Positions 9,861-19,116 of a DNA stretch of 45,936 nt are shown here, piece after piece. Origin of the DNA: Sphingomonadales bacterium (GTDB lineage: Bacteria > Pseudomonadota > Alphaproteobacteria > Sphingomonadales > Sphingomonadaceae). The stretch covers positions 1-45,936 of the forward strand of contig SBGG01000081.1 of assembly GCA_006226685.1 (NCBI GenBank), read 5' to 3'. The position numbers were made by a program, and so were the translations under genes. The notes beneath the pieces are model-generated. The model was not told the origin of the DNA. It did not search any database and worked only from the letters and a program-made list of their open reading frames with translations. Positions within the stretch are counted from its first letter, which is position 1, and the number at the start of each line of letters is the position of its first letter.

Positions 9861-11009
9861 ATGATGAAAGGCAACAGGATTGCCATAACCGGCGTCGGCG
9901 AAACCCCGTTTCTGCGCAAGGGGGCTGAGCCGCTGATGCAGATGATGGTGCGGGCCAGTCTCGCCGCCATTGCCGATGCCGGGCTGAAGCCGTCCGACAT
10001 TGACGGCTATATCGGCAACCGGATGACCCCGGGATCGGATGATCTCGGTCCGGCCATCGGCATGAAAGACCGCGCTTTCTCCGCCGTCTGCGATGTGGCG
10101 GGCGGTACGGCGTCGGCCGGGCAGGCGCTGATCCTCGCCCAGTTGGCGATCGAGGCGGGTCTCGCCACCCATGTGCTGGTGCCCTATGGCATACAGTCGA
10201 CCAAGCCGGGCGGGGTTTACGGCTTTCACGCGAAAGAACCGCTCAAGGCCGCGCTGGAAATGCCGGTCGGCTTCTTCGGTCAGCCCACCTATTTTGCGTC
10301 GATGGCGAACCGCTATGCCCATGACCATGGGATGAGCGAGGAGGAGCTCGCCTCCGTCGCCATCACCTATCGCAAATGGGCGGTGATCACGCCGAGCGCG
10401 CAGCGACGCGAACCGATGGGGCTGGAGGAATATCGCCAGACGCAGATGATCTCGACCCCGCTCCGGGTGGCGGATTGCTGCCTGACGACCGATGCGGCCT
10501 GCGCCTATGTGGTCAGCGCGGTCGAGCGGGCGAAGGATATGCCGCATCCGGTGGTGCAGCTTGCCGGTGTCGGTATCGGTACCAACAACTTCCCGCACGG
10601 CGTGCTCTTCACGCAAAATCCGTGCACTTATGAATATCCGGGTGAGGCATCGGCGAAGAAGGCCTATGCGATGGCCGGTGTCGATCCGAAGGATCTCGAT
10701 CTGGCGCAGGTCTATGACGGCTTTTCGATCTCGGCGCTGGTGCAGACCGAGATGCTGGGGCTGTGCGAGCGTGGGGAAGGCGCGAAATTCTACCATGCGG
10801 GCCACGCTGCGCCGGGCGGCAGAATGCCGGTCAACACCAGCGGCGGGCATATGTCCGGCGGCTATGTTCCGGGTATCAACCTGCTGATCGAAGGCGTGCG
10901 CCAGTTGCGCGGGCAGGAGGGAGAACGGCAGGTGCCGGATGCACGCATTTGCGGTGTCGCCGGGCTTGGCGGCAACAGCCATTCCACCGCCATTTTGACA
11001 CGCAATTGA
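9861..11009 (+). CDS. Thiolase-fold protein, probable acyl-CoA retro-aldolase (Ltp2/SCP2-thiolase-like)
   Basis: A 382-aa thiolase-superfamily protein of the lipid-transfer (SCP2-thiolase/Ltp) branch. The position of the nucleophilic Cys of true thiolases is occupied by VAGGTASAGQAL, so ordinary thiolysis is unlikely. The C-terminal NTSGGHMSGGYVPGINLL segment matches the Ltp family. In Actinobacteria, Ltp2 with a DUF35 partner performs the retro-aldol cleavage of a steroid side-chain hydroxyacyl-CoA, releasing propionyl-CoA. The next gene here is a DUF35 protein, so a similar C-C-cleaving complex is inferred. Start ATG at 9861 behind GGAGAGAGG, 11 bp after the FadB-like gene. Confidence 0.85.
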   Translation: MMKGNRIAITGVGETPFLRKGAEPLMQMMVRASLAAIADAGLKPSDIDGYIGNRMTPGSDDLGPAIGMKDRAFSAVCDVAGGTASAGQALILAQLAIEAGLATHVLVPYGIQSTKPGGVYGFHAKEPLKAALEMPVGFFGQPTYFASMANRYAHDHGMSEEELASVAITYRKWAVITPSAQRREPMGLEEYRQTQMISTPLRVADCCLTTDAACAYVVSAVERAKDMPHPVVQLAGVGIGTNNFPHGVLFTQNPCTYEYPGEASAKKAYAMAGVDPKDLDLAQVYDGFSISALVQTEMLGLCERGEGAKFYHAGHAAPGGRMPVNTSGGHMSGGYVPGINLLIEGVRQLRGQEGERQVPDARICGVAGLGGNSHSTAILTRN

Positions 11010-11026
11010 GGACGGAGACCGACATC

Positions 11027-11440
11027 ATGGGCATTCCCAACTATCCGATCCATCTCGAAGATCCGCAGCTTCAGGGCTTTTATGACGGCCTTGCCGCGGG
11101 CGAACTGCGCCTTACCGCCGATCCCGATACCGGCGAATGGGTCTGGTATCCGCCCGAAGTCGTGCCGGGCAAACCCGATACGACGCTGGAATGGCGCGCG
11201 GTTTCGCCGGAGGGCAGCGCCTATACCTTCACCACGGTGACACGCAGCCTGCTGCCCGGCGATCACCGGGAGGAGGTGCCGTTCACGGTGGTGCTGTTCG
11301 AAAGCGACGATGCGCCCGGTTGCCGCGTTCCCGGTGTGCTGGTGGACGCCGATGGGGTGGAGCCGCGTTGCGGCATGCGCCTGCGGTTCCGGCCGGTGCC
11401 GGTGGGGGATCATGTGATCGCGGGGTTTCAGCCCGCCTGA
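11027..11440 (+). CDS. DUF35 OB-fold protein, probable partner of the thiolase-like protein
   Basis: A 137-aa DUF35 protein. The OB-fold is recognisable from WYPPEVVPG, TLEWRAVSPEG, YTFTTVTR and VPFTVVLFE to the GMRLRFRPV segment. Such proteins bind acyl-CoA and are obligate partners of thiolase-fold aldolases and lipid-transfer proteins. The N-terminal zinc ribbon normally has two CXXC knuckles; here the segment reads LRLTADPDTGEWVWYPPE without a cysteine, so it should not bind zinc there. Start ATG at 11027 after GAGGACGGAGA; the frame is open further upstream but only within the thiolase-like gene. Last gene of the operon, 17 bp after its partner. Confidence 0.87.
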   Translation: MGIPNYPIHLEDPQLQGFYDGLAAGELRLTADPDTGEWVWYPPEVVPGKPDTTLEWRAVSPEGSAYTFTTVTRSLLPGDHREEVPFTVVLFESDDAPGCRVPGVLVDADGVEPRCGMRLRFRPVPVGDHVIAGFQPA

Positions 11441-11529
11441 CGGGTCAAGGGGGCGCCATAAGGTGGCTGCCCGCAAAACTCTGCCGGTAAGGAATGCGGC
11501 CATGGTCTGCATTCCTGTCGTCGGCCTTT

Positions 11530-11559
11530 CCCCGGCCCCCAGGGCCGGGGATTTTCTTT
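11530..11559. terminator. Terminator hairpin between convergent units
   Basis: A perfect 9-bp stem (CCCCGGCCC at 11530-11538 with GGGCCGGGG at 11542-11550, 3-nt loop) is followed on the plus strand by ATTTTCTTT. It sits between the end of the DUF35 gene and the stop of the convergent NTF2-like gene. The U-rich tail points to termination of the plus-strand operon. Confidence 0.75.
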
Positions 11560-12176
11560 CAGCCTTCCCTGAAGGCTTTCAGCATCATGTAATAGGCGTC
11601 GTCCTTGCTGCGGACGGTATGACCGGCAGGCCAGTCGGCATAGGGCGTCGCGGCTGGCATGGCGGGGGAGCTGTAATCGGAAATACCGTGCCGCCGGATG
11701 ATCTTCCACACGCCGTCGCGGCGTTCCAATATGTCGAGATAGCGGCCTTCCATGAACGCATCCTCTTCGCCGCCGGTTTTGGCATCGCGGCGGTGATGGG
11801 CGAAATAATAGCATTCGGAAAAGGCGCGATCGCCCTCGATCTGGATCGAGATGTTGGAGATATGGTGGGCGCAATAATGGAGCGTCGTCAGGATCTTCAT
11901 CGCAAAGCCGACGAAATCCTGCGATTTTCCTTCGAAACGGCCATGTTTATGCGTGGATTCCGGCCAGAAGCAGTCGCGCAGCATCGCCTCATCCTGAAGG
12001 TCGTTCGCGCGGGCGTAGCCGATCAGCACTTCCTGCACCGCCCAGTGCGACAGCAGCCGGTCGATGTCGCGGGCCTGACCGGATTTTTGCGCCTTGGCGG
12101 AAGCGGTGCCGGCAACGCCAGCCATGCCGGCGGCTATCATGGCGCCCAATGCTACCCTTCGGTTGTTGTCGGTCAC
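11559..12176 (-). CDS. Exported NTF2/SnoaL-like protein
   Basis: A 205-aa protein. Its N-terminus NNRRVALGAMIAAGMAG...ASA looks like a signal peptide, possibly Tat because of the RR, with cleavage near ASA. The mature part (WAVQEVLIGYARANDLQDEAMLRDCFWPES, then the YCAHHISNISIQIEGDRAFSE segment and WKIIRRHG) is a SnoaL-like cone fold of the SnoaL_4 type. Members include isomerases, dehydratases and ring-hydroxylase small subunits; no function can be assigned. Export is unusual for the family. The start is taken as the GTG at 12176, with GGAGAG upstream; no ATG gives a better N-terminus. It is transcribed away from the second PQQ gene. Confidence 0.8.
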   Translation of the reverse strand: MTDNNRRVALGAMIAAGMAGVAGTASAKAQKSGQARDIDRLLSHWAVQEVLIGYARANDLQDEAMLRDCFWPESTHKHGRFEGKSQDFVGFAMKILTTLHYCAHHISNISIQIEGDRAFSECYYFAHHRRDAKTGGEEDAFMEGRYLDILERRDGVWKIIRRHGISDYSSPAMPAATPYADWPAGHTVRSKDDAYYMMLKAFREG

Positions 12177-12321
12177 TCGTTTCTCTCCTTTGCTTCTAAA
12201 TCCCGGCTGGCGAGCTGATGGGCGGTTGCGCCGGTCGCCTGTGGTGCGGAGGGCTATAAATTCATACCATGGCCTAAAATTGGACGCTTGGGTGAGCTTG
12301 TTGCTTGACACCTTTTGAAAT

Positions 12322-12337
12322 CTGCACCACGGTGCAG
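12322..12337. promoter_or_regulatory. Palindrome CTGCACC-AC-GGTGCAG upstream of the second PQQ gene
   Basis: A 7-bp inverted repeat with a 2-nt spacer lies 46 bp before the ATG at 12384, in the 207-bp gap between divergent genes. TTGACA at 12305-12310 could be a -35 box, although no convincing -10 follows. The TGCAC core matches half-sites in other promoter gaps of the window. It is probably an operator (inferred). Confidence 0.5.
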
Positions 12338-12383
12338 CTATGCGCCGTTGAGTGCGTCCAATCAAGCAAAATACGAGGACAGG

Positions 12384-14450
12384 ATGATGCTGAAAGCCCG
12401 TAGCCGTTCGACTCTGTTTCTGGGTTCGGTACTTCTGGCGGTGGGCAGTGTCGCCTGCAGCGCCCTGCCGATCGTCAAGGAAGCTGGCGCGGGACAGGAC
12501 TGGACCAGCTATGGGGGTGACAGTCGGGAACTGCACTATAGCCCGCTCAGCGAGATCAGCGACAAGAATATCAATGATCTCGGCCTTGTCTGGTCCTATG
12601 ATATTGATGCGCATGATGCCTATACCACCCCGCTTGAGGTGGGAGGCGTCCTTTATTTCGCTGCCGGGATGAGCGTGCTGCAGGCGCTCGACGCCAGAAC
12701 GGGCAAGGAATTGTGGACCTATGATCCCGATGTCGCCTCGCAACCCGAAGCGAAGGTGCGCGCGCGCGCGGGCTGGGCGGTGCGGGGTATCGCCTATGCC
12801 GACGGGAAGGTCTTCGTCGCAACGCGCGAAGGGCGGCTGATCGCGGTCGATGCGAAGACGGGCAAGCCGGTGTGGAGCGTGCAGACGCTCGATCAGGCGC
12901 CCAATGGCTATATCACCGGTATGCCTTTCATCGCGGGCGACAATGTGGTGATCGGCTTCGGTGGCGCCGACTATGATGCGACGCGCGGCTATGTCACCGC
13001 CTATAATATCAGGACGGGCAAGAAGGCCTGGCGCTTCTTCACCGTGCCGGGCAACCCGGCCGATGGGTTCGAAGATGATGCGATGGAGATGGCGGCCAAG
13101 ACCTGGACCGGCGAATGGTGGAAATATGGCGGCGGCGGCACCGTGTGGAACGCCATGGCCTATGACGCCAAATATGATCGCATTTATCTTGGTACCGGCA
13201 ATGGTCTGCCGTGGAATGAGAAGATCCGCAGCCCCGGTGGCGGCGATAATCTGTTCCTTGCTTCGATCGTCGCGCTGGACGCGAAGACCGGAAAATATGT
13301 CTGGCATTATCAGACCAACCCCGGCGTTACCTGGGATTTCAACGATGCGATGGATATTGAGCTGACGCAGCTCGATATCGGCGGCAAAAAGCGCGACGTG
13401 CTGCTGCATGCGCCGAAAAACGGTTTCTATTATGTGATCGACCGGGCGACCGGAAAGCTGATTTCCGCGGAGAAATTCGGTCCGGTCAACTGGGCCGACA
13501 AGATCGATCTGGAAACCGGGCGGCCGATCGAAAATCCGGATGCGCGCTATCCCGATGGCAAGCCGTTCCTGATGTTCCCGTTCCCCTATGGCGCGCATGG
13601 CGTTCAGGCGATGTCGCACAGCCTGCAAACCGGCCTTACCTATATTCCGGTGATGGAAGGTGGTCGCTGGCATGTGGACCCGGCCAATATCGCGCAGTGG
13701 AAGATGAACCCGGGCATGATGATCAACGCGGGTCTCGGCGCCGTGCCGCCGGACCTGAAGACGCCGCCGGCCAAGGGCAAGATCGTCGCCTGGGACCCGG
13801 TGACGCAGAAGGAAGTCTGGTCGCAGCCCGAGCCCGACATGTTCGGTGGCGGTATCCTCAGCACCGGCGGAAATCTGGTGTTTCAGGGGCAGGTTTCGGG
13901 CGAGTTCGTCGCCTATACCGCCGACAAGGGAGCCAAGATCTGGGCCTTCGATGCGCAGAACGGGATATTGGGCGCCCCCATTTCCTATATGGTTGACGGC
14001 AAGCAATATATCACCGTGATCGCCAGCTTCCGCAGCAGCTATCCCAGCAATCCGAAATGGGATTACAGGCAGCAGCGTCGCCGGGTGCTGACCTTTGCCC
14101 TCGGCGGTAAGGCGAAGCTGCCCGCCGCGCAGTTTGCCGAAGGGGAGATATTGGATGATCCGACCTTCAAGATCGATCCCGCCAAGGCGGCGATCGGCGG
14201 CGCTGTCTATAACGGCAGCTGTATCGTTTGCCACGGCGCGGGGATGATGGCCGGTGGCGCTGCGCCCGATTTGCGGGAATCGGCGGTGCCGCTCGACGCC
14301 GCCAGTTTCCGGGCGGTCGTTCATGACGGCGCGCTGATGTCGCGCGGCATGGGGGCGTTCGGCAATCTCAGCGATGAGCAGCTGGAGGGGCTGCGCCATT
14401 ATATCCGTCAGCGCGCACGGGCGACCATGCCCGCCAAAGAGACGAAATAA
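12384..14450 (+). CDS. Quinohemoprotein (PQQ/heme c) alcohol dehydrogenase, second copy
   Basis: A 688-aa paralogue of the enzyme at 5649. It has a hydrophobic export signal ending near VGSVAC (a weak lipobox), the PQQ propeller with GEWWKYGGGGTVWNAMAYD and VALDAKTGKYVWHYQ, and a C-terminal heme c site C613IVCH617. As in the first copy, the vicinal Cys-Cys is replaced (RAGWAVRGIAY). It would oxidise an alcohol in the periplasm and pass electrons to a cytochrome or quinone. The ATG at 12384 follows GAGGACAGG; the frame is open for 23 more codons upstream, but these cover the palindromic promoter region. It begins a unit with the MFS transporter and the aldehyde dehydrogenase. Confidence 0.92.
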   Translation: MMLKARSRSTLFLGSVLLAVGSVACSALPIVKEAGAGQDWTSYGGDSRELHYSPLSEISDKNINDLGLVWSYDIDAHDAYTTPLEVGGVLYFAAGMSVLQALDARTGKELWTYDPDVASQPEAKVRARAGWAVRGIAYADGKVFVATREGRLIAVDAKTGKPVWSVQTLDQAPNGYITGMPFIAGDNVVIGFGGADYDATRGYVTAYNIRTGKKAWRFFTVPGNPADGFEDDAMEMAAKTWTGEWWKYGGGGTVWNAMAYDAKYDRIYLGTGNGLPWNEKIRSPGGGDNLFLASIVALDAKTGKYVWHYQTNPGVTWDFNDAMDIELTQLDIGGKKRDVLLHAPKNGFYYVIDRATGKLISAEKFGPVNWADKIDLETGRPIENPDARYPDGKPFLMFPFPYGAHGVQAMSHSLQTGLTYIPVMEGGRWHVDPANIAQWKMNPGMMINAGLGAVPPDLKTPPAKGKIVAWDPVTQKEVWSQPEPDMFGGGILSTGGNLVFQGQVSGEFVAYTADKGAKIWAFDAQNGILGAPISYMVDGKQYITVIASFRSSYPSNPKWDYRQQRRRVLTFALGGKAKLPAAQFAEGEILDDPTFKIDPAKAAIGGAVYNGSCIVCHGAGMMAGGAAPDLRESAVPLDAASFRAVVHDGALMSRGMGAFGNLSDEQLEGLRHYIRQRARATMPAKETK

Positions 14451-14532
14451 GACAGGCCGACCGCCTTTTGTCGGATGATCGGAGGCCGGGGGCCACTGCG
14501 CGCCCGTGCTCCTTTTCAAGGAATGATTTTCG

Positions 14533-15888
14533 ATGACAGCTCAAGCCGTGTCCGCTTCCACGAAGGAGCATTATCCGCCCCCTTTCATGCAGTGGCTGAC
14601 GGTCGGGGTGCTGTTCATCCTCTATATTCGTTCGCTCGCGGATCGTTATCTCATCGCTCTGCTGGTGGAGCCGATCAAGGCCGATACGGGCATGAGCGAT
14701 TTCGAGATCAGCCTGTTGCAGGGGGCGGCCTTTGCCGTGCTCTATTGCATCTGCGCAATCCCGGTCGGCCTCGCGCTCGACCGGTTCAGCCGCCGCTGGG
14801 TGTTGTTCGCCTGCGTTGCGGTGTGGAGCCTCGGTGCGGCAGGGTGCGGCCTTGTCATCAGCTTTGCGGGCCTTGCGGTAATGCGATCGCTGGTGGGGGC
14901 AGGGGAGGCCGGTTTCTCGACCGGCGCCTATTCGATCGTCGGTGACAGTTTCCCGCCGGAACGGGTTTCTTTTGCCATGTCGATCTTCGTGATGGGCGGG
15001 GTGATGGGGGCTGGCATCGTTTTCCTGCTCGGCGGGCCGCTCGTCGCCGTGATTCTGGATGGAGGCGTGTCCCACTGGCCGGGCATGAGCGGGTTCGCGC
15101 CCTGGCAGCAGGCGTTCATCGTCACTGGCGTACCCGGCGTTTTGATGGCGTTTCTGGTCTTTCTGTTCCGGGAGCCGTCGCGCCGCCGCCAGCCCGCTGC
15201 CGCCGGAGCCCAGCAGGGTACGGGTTATGGCGAGGCGCTGCGTTTCATTCGGGCCCATTGGAAGGTCTACACCGCGATCTTCCTCGGTTTCGGTCTGGCC
15301 TATACGTCGACCATCGGGTTGCAGCTCTGGCTGCCTGCCTTTTTCGCCCGTACCCATGGTTGGGATCCGAAGGAAATCGGGTTCTTTCTCGGTATCGCGC
15401 AGATCGCCGGGGCGATGTCGTTGCCGGTTCATGGCTGGATCGTTGATGGGCTGTACAAGCGCGGGTGGCATGATGCGCATCTGCTCTGGTGCATCGTTAC
15501 CGTGGTGCTGGCAATACCGTGCGGGGTTGCCATTCTGCTGGTGCCCAGCCCGTGGGTCGCGGTGGTGTGTTTCGGCCTCTACATGACCTGCATATTGTCG
15601 ACCGCGTCGATGGGCCCGGCGGCGACACAGGTGGTGACGCCGCCCGATCTGCGCGGCCGTGCCTCGGCCATCTATGTGCTGTTCACGGGCCTGATCGGCA
15701 TGGCGATCGGACCGGCGCTGGTCGGGTGGATCACGGACTCGGTCCTGGGCGATCCGATGAAGATCGGCATTTCGCTGATGATATTGGTGGTCTGCATGTT
15801 GTCGCTGGTGATCGTGCTGTTCGCATTCGGCCGGGCCCAGATGCGTACCCTGATGCAAATGAATCAGGCCGCCGCCGCGACGGCCTGA
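14533..15888 (+). CDS. MFS transporter (Spinster-like)
   Basis: A 451-aa twelve-helix-type major facilitator. The first loop carries ALDRFSRRWVL (motif A), and helix 4/5 has RSLVGAGEAGFSTGAYSIVGDSFPPERV, typical of Spinster-like and hexuronate-type permeases. It probably imports the substrate or an oxidised acid. It lies between a periplasmic alcohol dehydrogenase and a cytoplasmic aldehyde dehydrogenase, 82 bp after the former and 22 bp before the latter. A paralogue occurs at 23527 with the same VEPIKA...SDF(E/Q)(I/M)SL N-terminal region. Direction and substrate are not visible. Confidence 0.9.
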   Translation: MTAQAVSASTKEHYPPPFMQWLTVGVLFILYIRSLADRYLIALLVEPIKADTGMSDFEISLLQGAAFAVLYCICAIPVGLALDRFSRRWVLFACVAVWSLGAAGCGLVISFAGLAVMRSLVGAGEAGFSTGAYSIVGDSFPPERVSFAMSIFVMGGVMGAGIVFLLGGPLVAVILDGGVSHWPGMSGFAPWQQAFIVTGVPGVLMAFLVFLFREPSRRRQPAAAGAQQGTGYGEALRFIRAHWKVYTAIFLGFGLAYTSTIGLQLWLPAFFARTHGWDPKEIGFFLGIAQIAGAMSLPVHGWIVDGLYKRGWHDAHLLWCIVTVVLAIPCGVAILLVPSPWVAVVCFGLYMTCILSTASMGPAATQVVTPPDLRGRASAIYVLFTGLIGMAIGPALVGWITDSVLGDPMKIGISLMILVVCMLSLVIVLFAFGRAQMRTLMQMNQAAAATA

Positions 15889-15910
15889 CCCCTATTCGAA
15901 GGAGGCATAG

Positions 15911-17386
15911 ATGTCCCAAGCCAAGCCCGCCTTTCTGGACGGCAAAACCAAGATGCTCCTGATCGACGGCAAGCATGTGCCTGCCGTTTCGGGAAAGACC
16001 TTCCCCACGCATAATCCCGCGACCGGCGAAATGCTGGCGGAGGTTGCGATGGGCGGTCCAGAAGATGTGGACCTTGCCGTTCGGTCCGCCCGTGCCGCCT
16101 TTGAGGGGCCGTGGAGCAGATTTACCCCCGCCGAGCGGCAGGTCGTGCTGCTGAAGCTCGCCGATCTGATCGACCGGGACTGGGAGGAGCTGGCGCTGCT
16201 CGACACGCTGGAAATGGGGCGCCCGATCACCATGTCGCTGGCCATCCGGTCGATGGTGTTGCGCCTGATCCGCTATTTCGCCGGGGCGGCGACCGCGATT
16301 ACCGGGCAGACCTATGCGAACAGCTTTCCGGTCGAGCTGCAATCTTACAGCCTGAAAGAACCGGTGGGCGTCGTCGGATCGATTTCGCCCTGGAACGGCC
16401 CGATCTTCACTGCGGCCTGGAAGAGCGTGCCCGGCCTTGCGGTTGGCTGCACGGTGATCCTGAAGCCGTCCGAACTGGGTACGCTGACGCCGCTCCGTTT
16501 TGCCGAACTTTGCCTTGAGGCGGGGATTCCGGCGGGTGTGGTCAATGTGGTGAGCGGTTTCGGCGATGTCGGCGCAGCGATCGCCACGCATCCGGATATC
16601 GATAAGCTCACCTTTACCGGCTCCTGCGCGACCGGGCAGGCGATTATTCGCGATTCCGCCGCAACGGTGAAGAAGGTGACGATGGAACTGGGCGGCAAAT
16701 CGCCCAATATCGTTTTCGCCGACGCCGATTTCGACATAGCCGTGCCATTTTCCGCGATGGGCGTGTTCAACAATAGCGGTCAGGTGTGCAGCGCCGGAAC
16801 CCGCCTGTTTGTCGAACGACCAATCTATGAGGATTTCGTCGCCCGCATCGCCGACTATGGCAACAAGATGAAAATCGGCGCGCCGACCGATCCGGCGATG
16901 CAGATCGGACCGATCGTCTCGGAAAAGCAGATGAACCGGGTGCTCGACTATATCCGCATCGGCAAGGAAGAGGGCGCGCGGCTCATGTGCGGCGGGGAGC
17001 GGCTGACCGGCGGCGATTTTGACAAGGGCTGGTATATTCCGCCCACGGTTTTCGCCGATGTGACCAACGATATGCGCATCGCGCGGGAAGAGATTTTCGG
17101 CCCCGTGGTGTGCGCGATTCCGTTCGACAGCTTTGACGAGGTGATCGCGATGGCGAATGACACGACCTTCGGTCTGGCCGCAGGTGTGTGGACGCAGGAT
17201 ATTACGCGGGCGCAGCGAGCGATCCGCCGCCTGAAGGCCGGGTCGGTCTGGGTCAATCATTATCAGGCGATGGACCCGGCGGTGCCGTTCGGCGGCTATA
17301 AGCAAAGCGGCATCGGCCGAGAAGGCAGCTTTGCGCAGGTCGAGGCCTATCTTCAGACCAAGGGCGTGTGGATCAGGACCGCCTGA
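15911..17386 (+). CDS. NAD(P)-dependent aldehyde dehydrogenase
   Basis: A 491-aa ALDH-superfamily enzyme of normal length. The general base Glu259 lies in VTMELGGKSPN and the nucleophile Cys293 in GQVCSAGTR. The cofactor segment TGSCATGQ and the dimer-interface PFGGYKQSGIGRE are present. It oxidises an aldehyde to the acid in the cytoplasm. Context suggests it acts on the product of an alcohol dehydrogenase or P450 and supplies the acid for the CoA ligase at 4117. Start ATG at 15911 with GAAGGAGG upstream. Last gene of the unit. Confidence 0.95.
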   Translation: MSQAKPAFLDGKTKMLLIDGKHVPAVSGKTFPTHNPATGEMLAEVAMGGPEDVDLAVRSARAAFEGPWSRFTPAERQVVLLKLADLIDRDWEELALLDTLEMGRPITMSLAIRSMVLRLIRYFAGAATAITGQTYANSFPVELQSYSLKEPVGVVGSISPWNGPIFTAAWKSVPGLAVGCTVILKPSELGTLTPLRFAELCLEAGIPAGVVNVVSGFGDVGAAIATHPDIDKLTFTGSCATGQAIIRDSAATVKKVTMELGGKSPNIVFADADFDIAVPFSAMGVFNNSGQVCSAGTRLFVERPIYEDFVARIADYGNKMKIGAPTDPAMQIGPIVSEKQMNRVLDYIRIGKEEGARLMCGGERLTGGDFDKGWYIPPTVFADVTNDMRIAREEIFGPVVCAIPFDSFDEVIAMANDTTFGLAAGVWTQDITRAQRAIRRLKAGSVWVNHYQAMDPAVPFGGYKQSGIGREGSFAQVEAYLQTKGVWIRTA

Positions 17387-17416
17387 GGCTCAGGCGTGAA
17401 GGGCGGGCTGAGGGGC

Positions 17417-17454
17417 CGGGCAGGGGGCTGTCTCTCATGCTCGGACCCTGCCCG
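17417..17454 (+). terminator. Possible terminator after the aldehyde dehydrogenase
   Basis: CGGGCAGGG (17417-17425) pairs with CCCTGCCCG (17446-17454) across a 20-nt loop, in the gap between the convergent aldehyde dehydrogenase and TetR genes. The tail TTGTAAG is only weakly U-rich. Confidence 0.45.
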
Positions 17455-17478
17455 TTGTAAGACAGCGACGAAAAGGTG

Positions 17479-18228
17479 TCAGGCCGTGCCGCCCTTTTCA
17501 CCGGTAATGAAGGGGTTCTCCTCCAGCGTCGCCAGGCGCTCGTCAATTTCCTTGCGGGCCTGCCCGCGTGTCGACCCCGACATGAAGGTCAGCACGCCAC
17601 GGATCAGCGCGAGGATGAATTCCTCGTTCGACATCTGGCCTTCCGCCCATGCAAAGGCGATGGAATAGCGATAGGCGACGACCGAGCGGATGAGTTCATC
17701 CGCATTCACCCAGGGCTGGAGCTGACGCTTTTTCTGTAATTGCCGGATCCACGGTTCGTGGGAAGCGGCGGCAATGTCATAAATGGCGCGTTGAATTTCC
17801 GGGTCCACCTCATGGGTGTAATAAATATTCATCAGCGCGCGCGTGTAATTGCGGATTTTCAGGTTTCGCCGGGCGACGATCGCCAGCCGTTCGATGATGC
17901 GATCGACCGTCGCCTCTTCGGTTTCGAAGGTAAGGCGAGTCGCATATTCATTGAAATATTGCTGAATTGCGGCGGCGATCAGCCGCTCCTTGCTCTGGAA
18001 CGCATTGTAAATGGTGCGTTTGGCGACACCTGCGCGATTGGCGACATCCTCCATCGCGATGCCGGCAATGCCCTGTTCGCTGATGATCTTGCGCGTTTCG
18101 GTGAGAATGCGGTGACGCCGCGCCTTGATGAGGGGGCTCGCATAGCCCGAGCGGGCTTTTCCCGTGTCGTTGACGGAATCTGCTGTTTTAGCCTGAGACA
18201 TGAAAGAGGACGGCTCCGGAAATTGCAT
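17479..18228 (-). CDS. TetR-family regulator
   Basis: A 249-aa TetR/AcrR protein. The helix-turn-helix lies in AMEDVANRAGVAKRTIYNAF after a KARRHRILTETRKIISEQG helix. The ligand domain contains RRNLKIRNYTRAL and RQLQPWVNADELI, shared with the TetR at 25686, so the two are paralogues. It probably responds to an acyl-CoA or pathway intermediate and may control the dehydrogenase genes upstream on the same strand. The start at 18228 is uncertain; the ATG at 18201 (MSQAKTAD) is equally likely, with GGAG further upstream. It is 86 bp from the SDR gene and may have its own promoter. Confidence 0.9.
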   Translation of the reverse strand: MQFPEPSSFMSQAKTADSVNDTGKARSGYASPLIKARRHRILTETRKIISEQGIAGIAMEDVANRAGVAKRTIYNAFQSKERLIAAAIQQYFNEYATRLTFETEEATVDRIIERLAIVARRNLKIRNYTRALMNIYYTHEVDPEIQRAIYDIAAASHEPWIRQLQKKRQLQPWVNADELIRSVVAYRYSIAFAWAEGQMSNEEFILALIRGVLTFMSGSTRGQARKEIDERLATLEENPFITGEKGGTA

Positions 18229-18314
18229 GATCTCTGCCTATTGCCACAAGAGACATCCTCCATGGAAGGAAAACTGCATTACCGTGCCGTCTTGCCGCCC
18301 TCTTTTACCTTGTT

Positions 18315-19097
<783 letters not shown>

Positions 19098-19116
19098 GGA
19101 ATCTCTCCCGATTATC

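Noticed and set aside
11559..14519. A 986-codon minus-strand frame that would fuse the NTF2-like protein to a long N-terminal part
   Set aside because: The N-terminal two-thirds are antisense to the PQQ dehydrogenase. Only the last 205 codons, from a GTG with a ribosome-binding site, make a recognisable protein.
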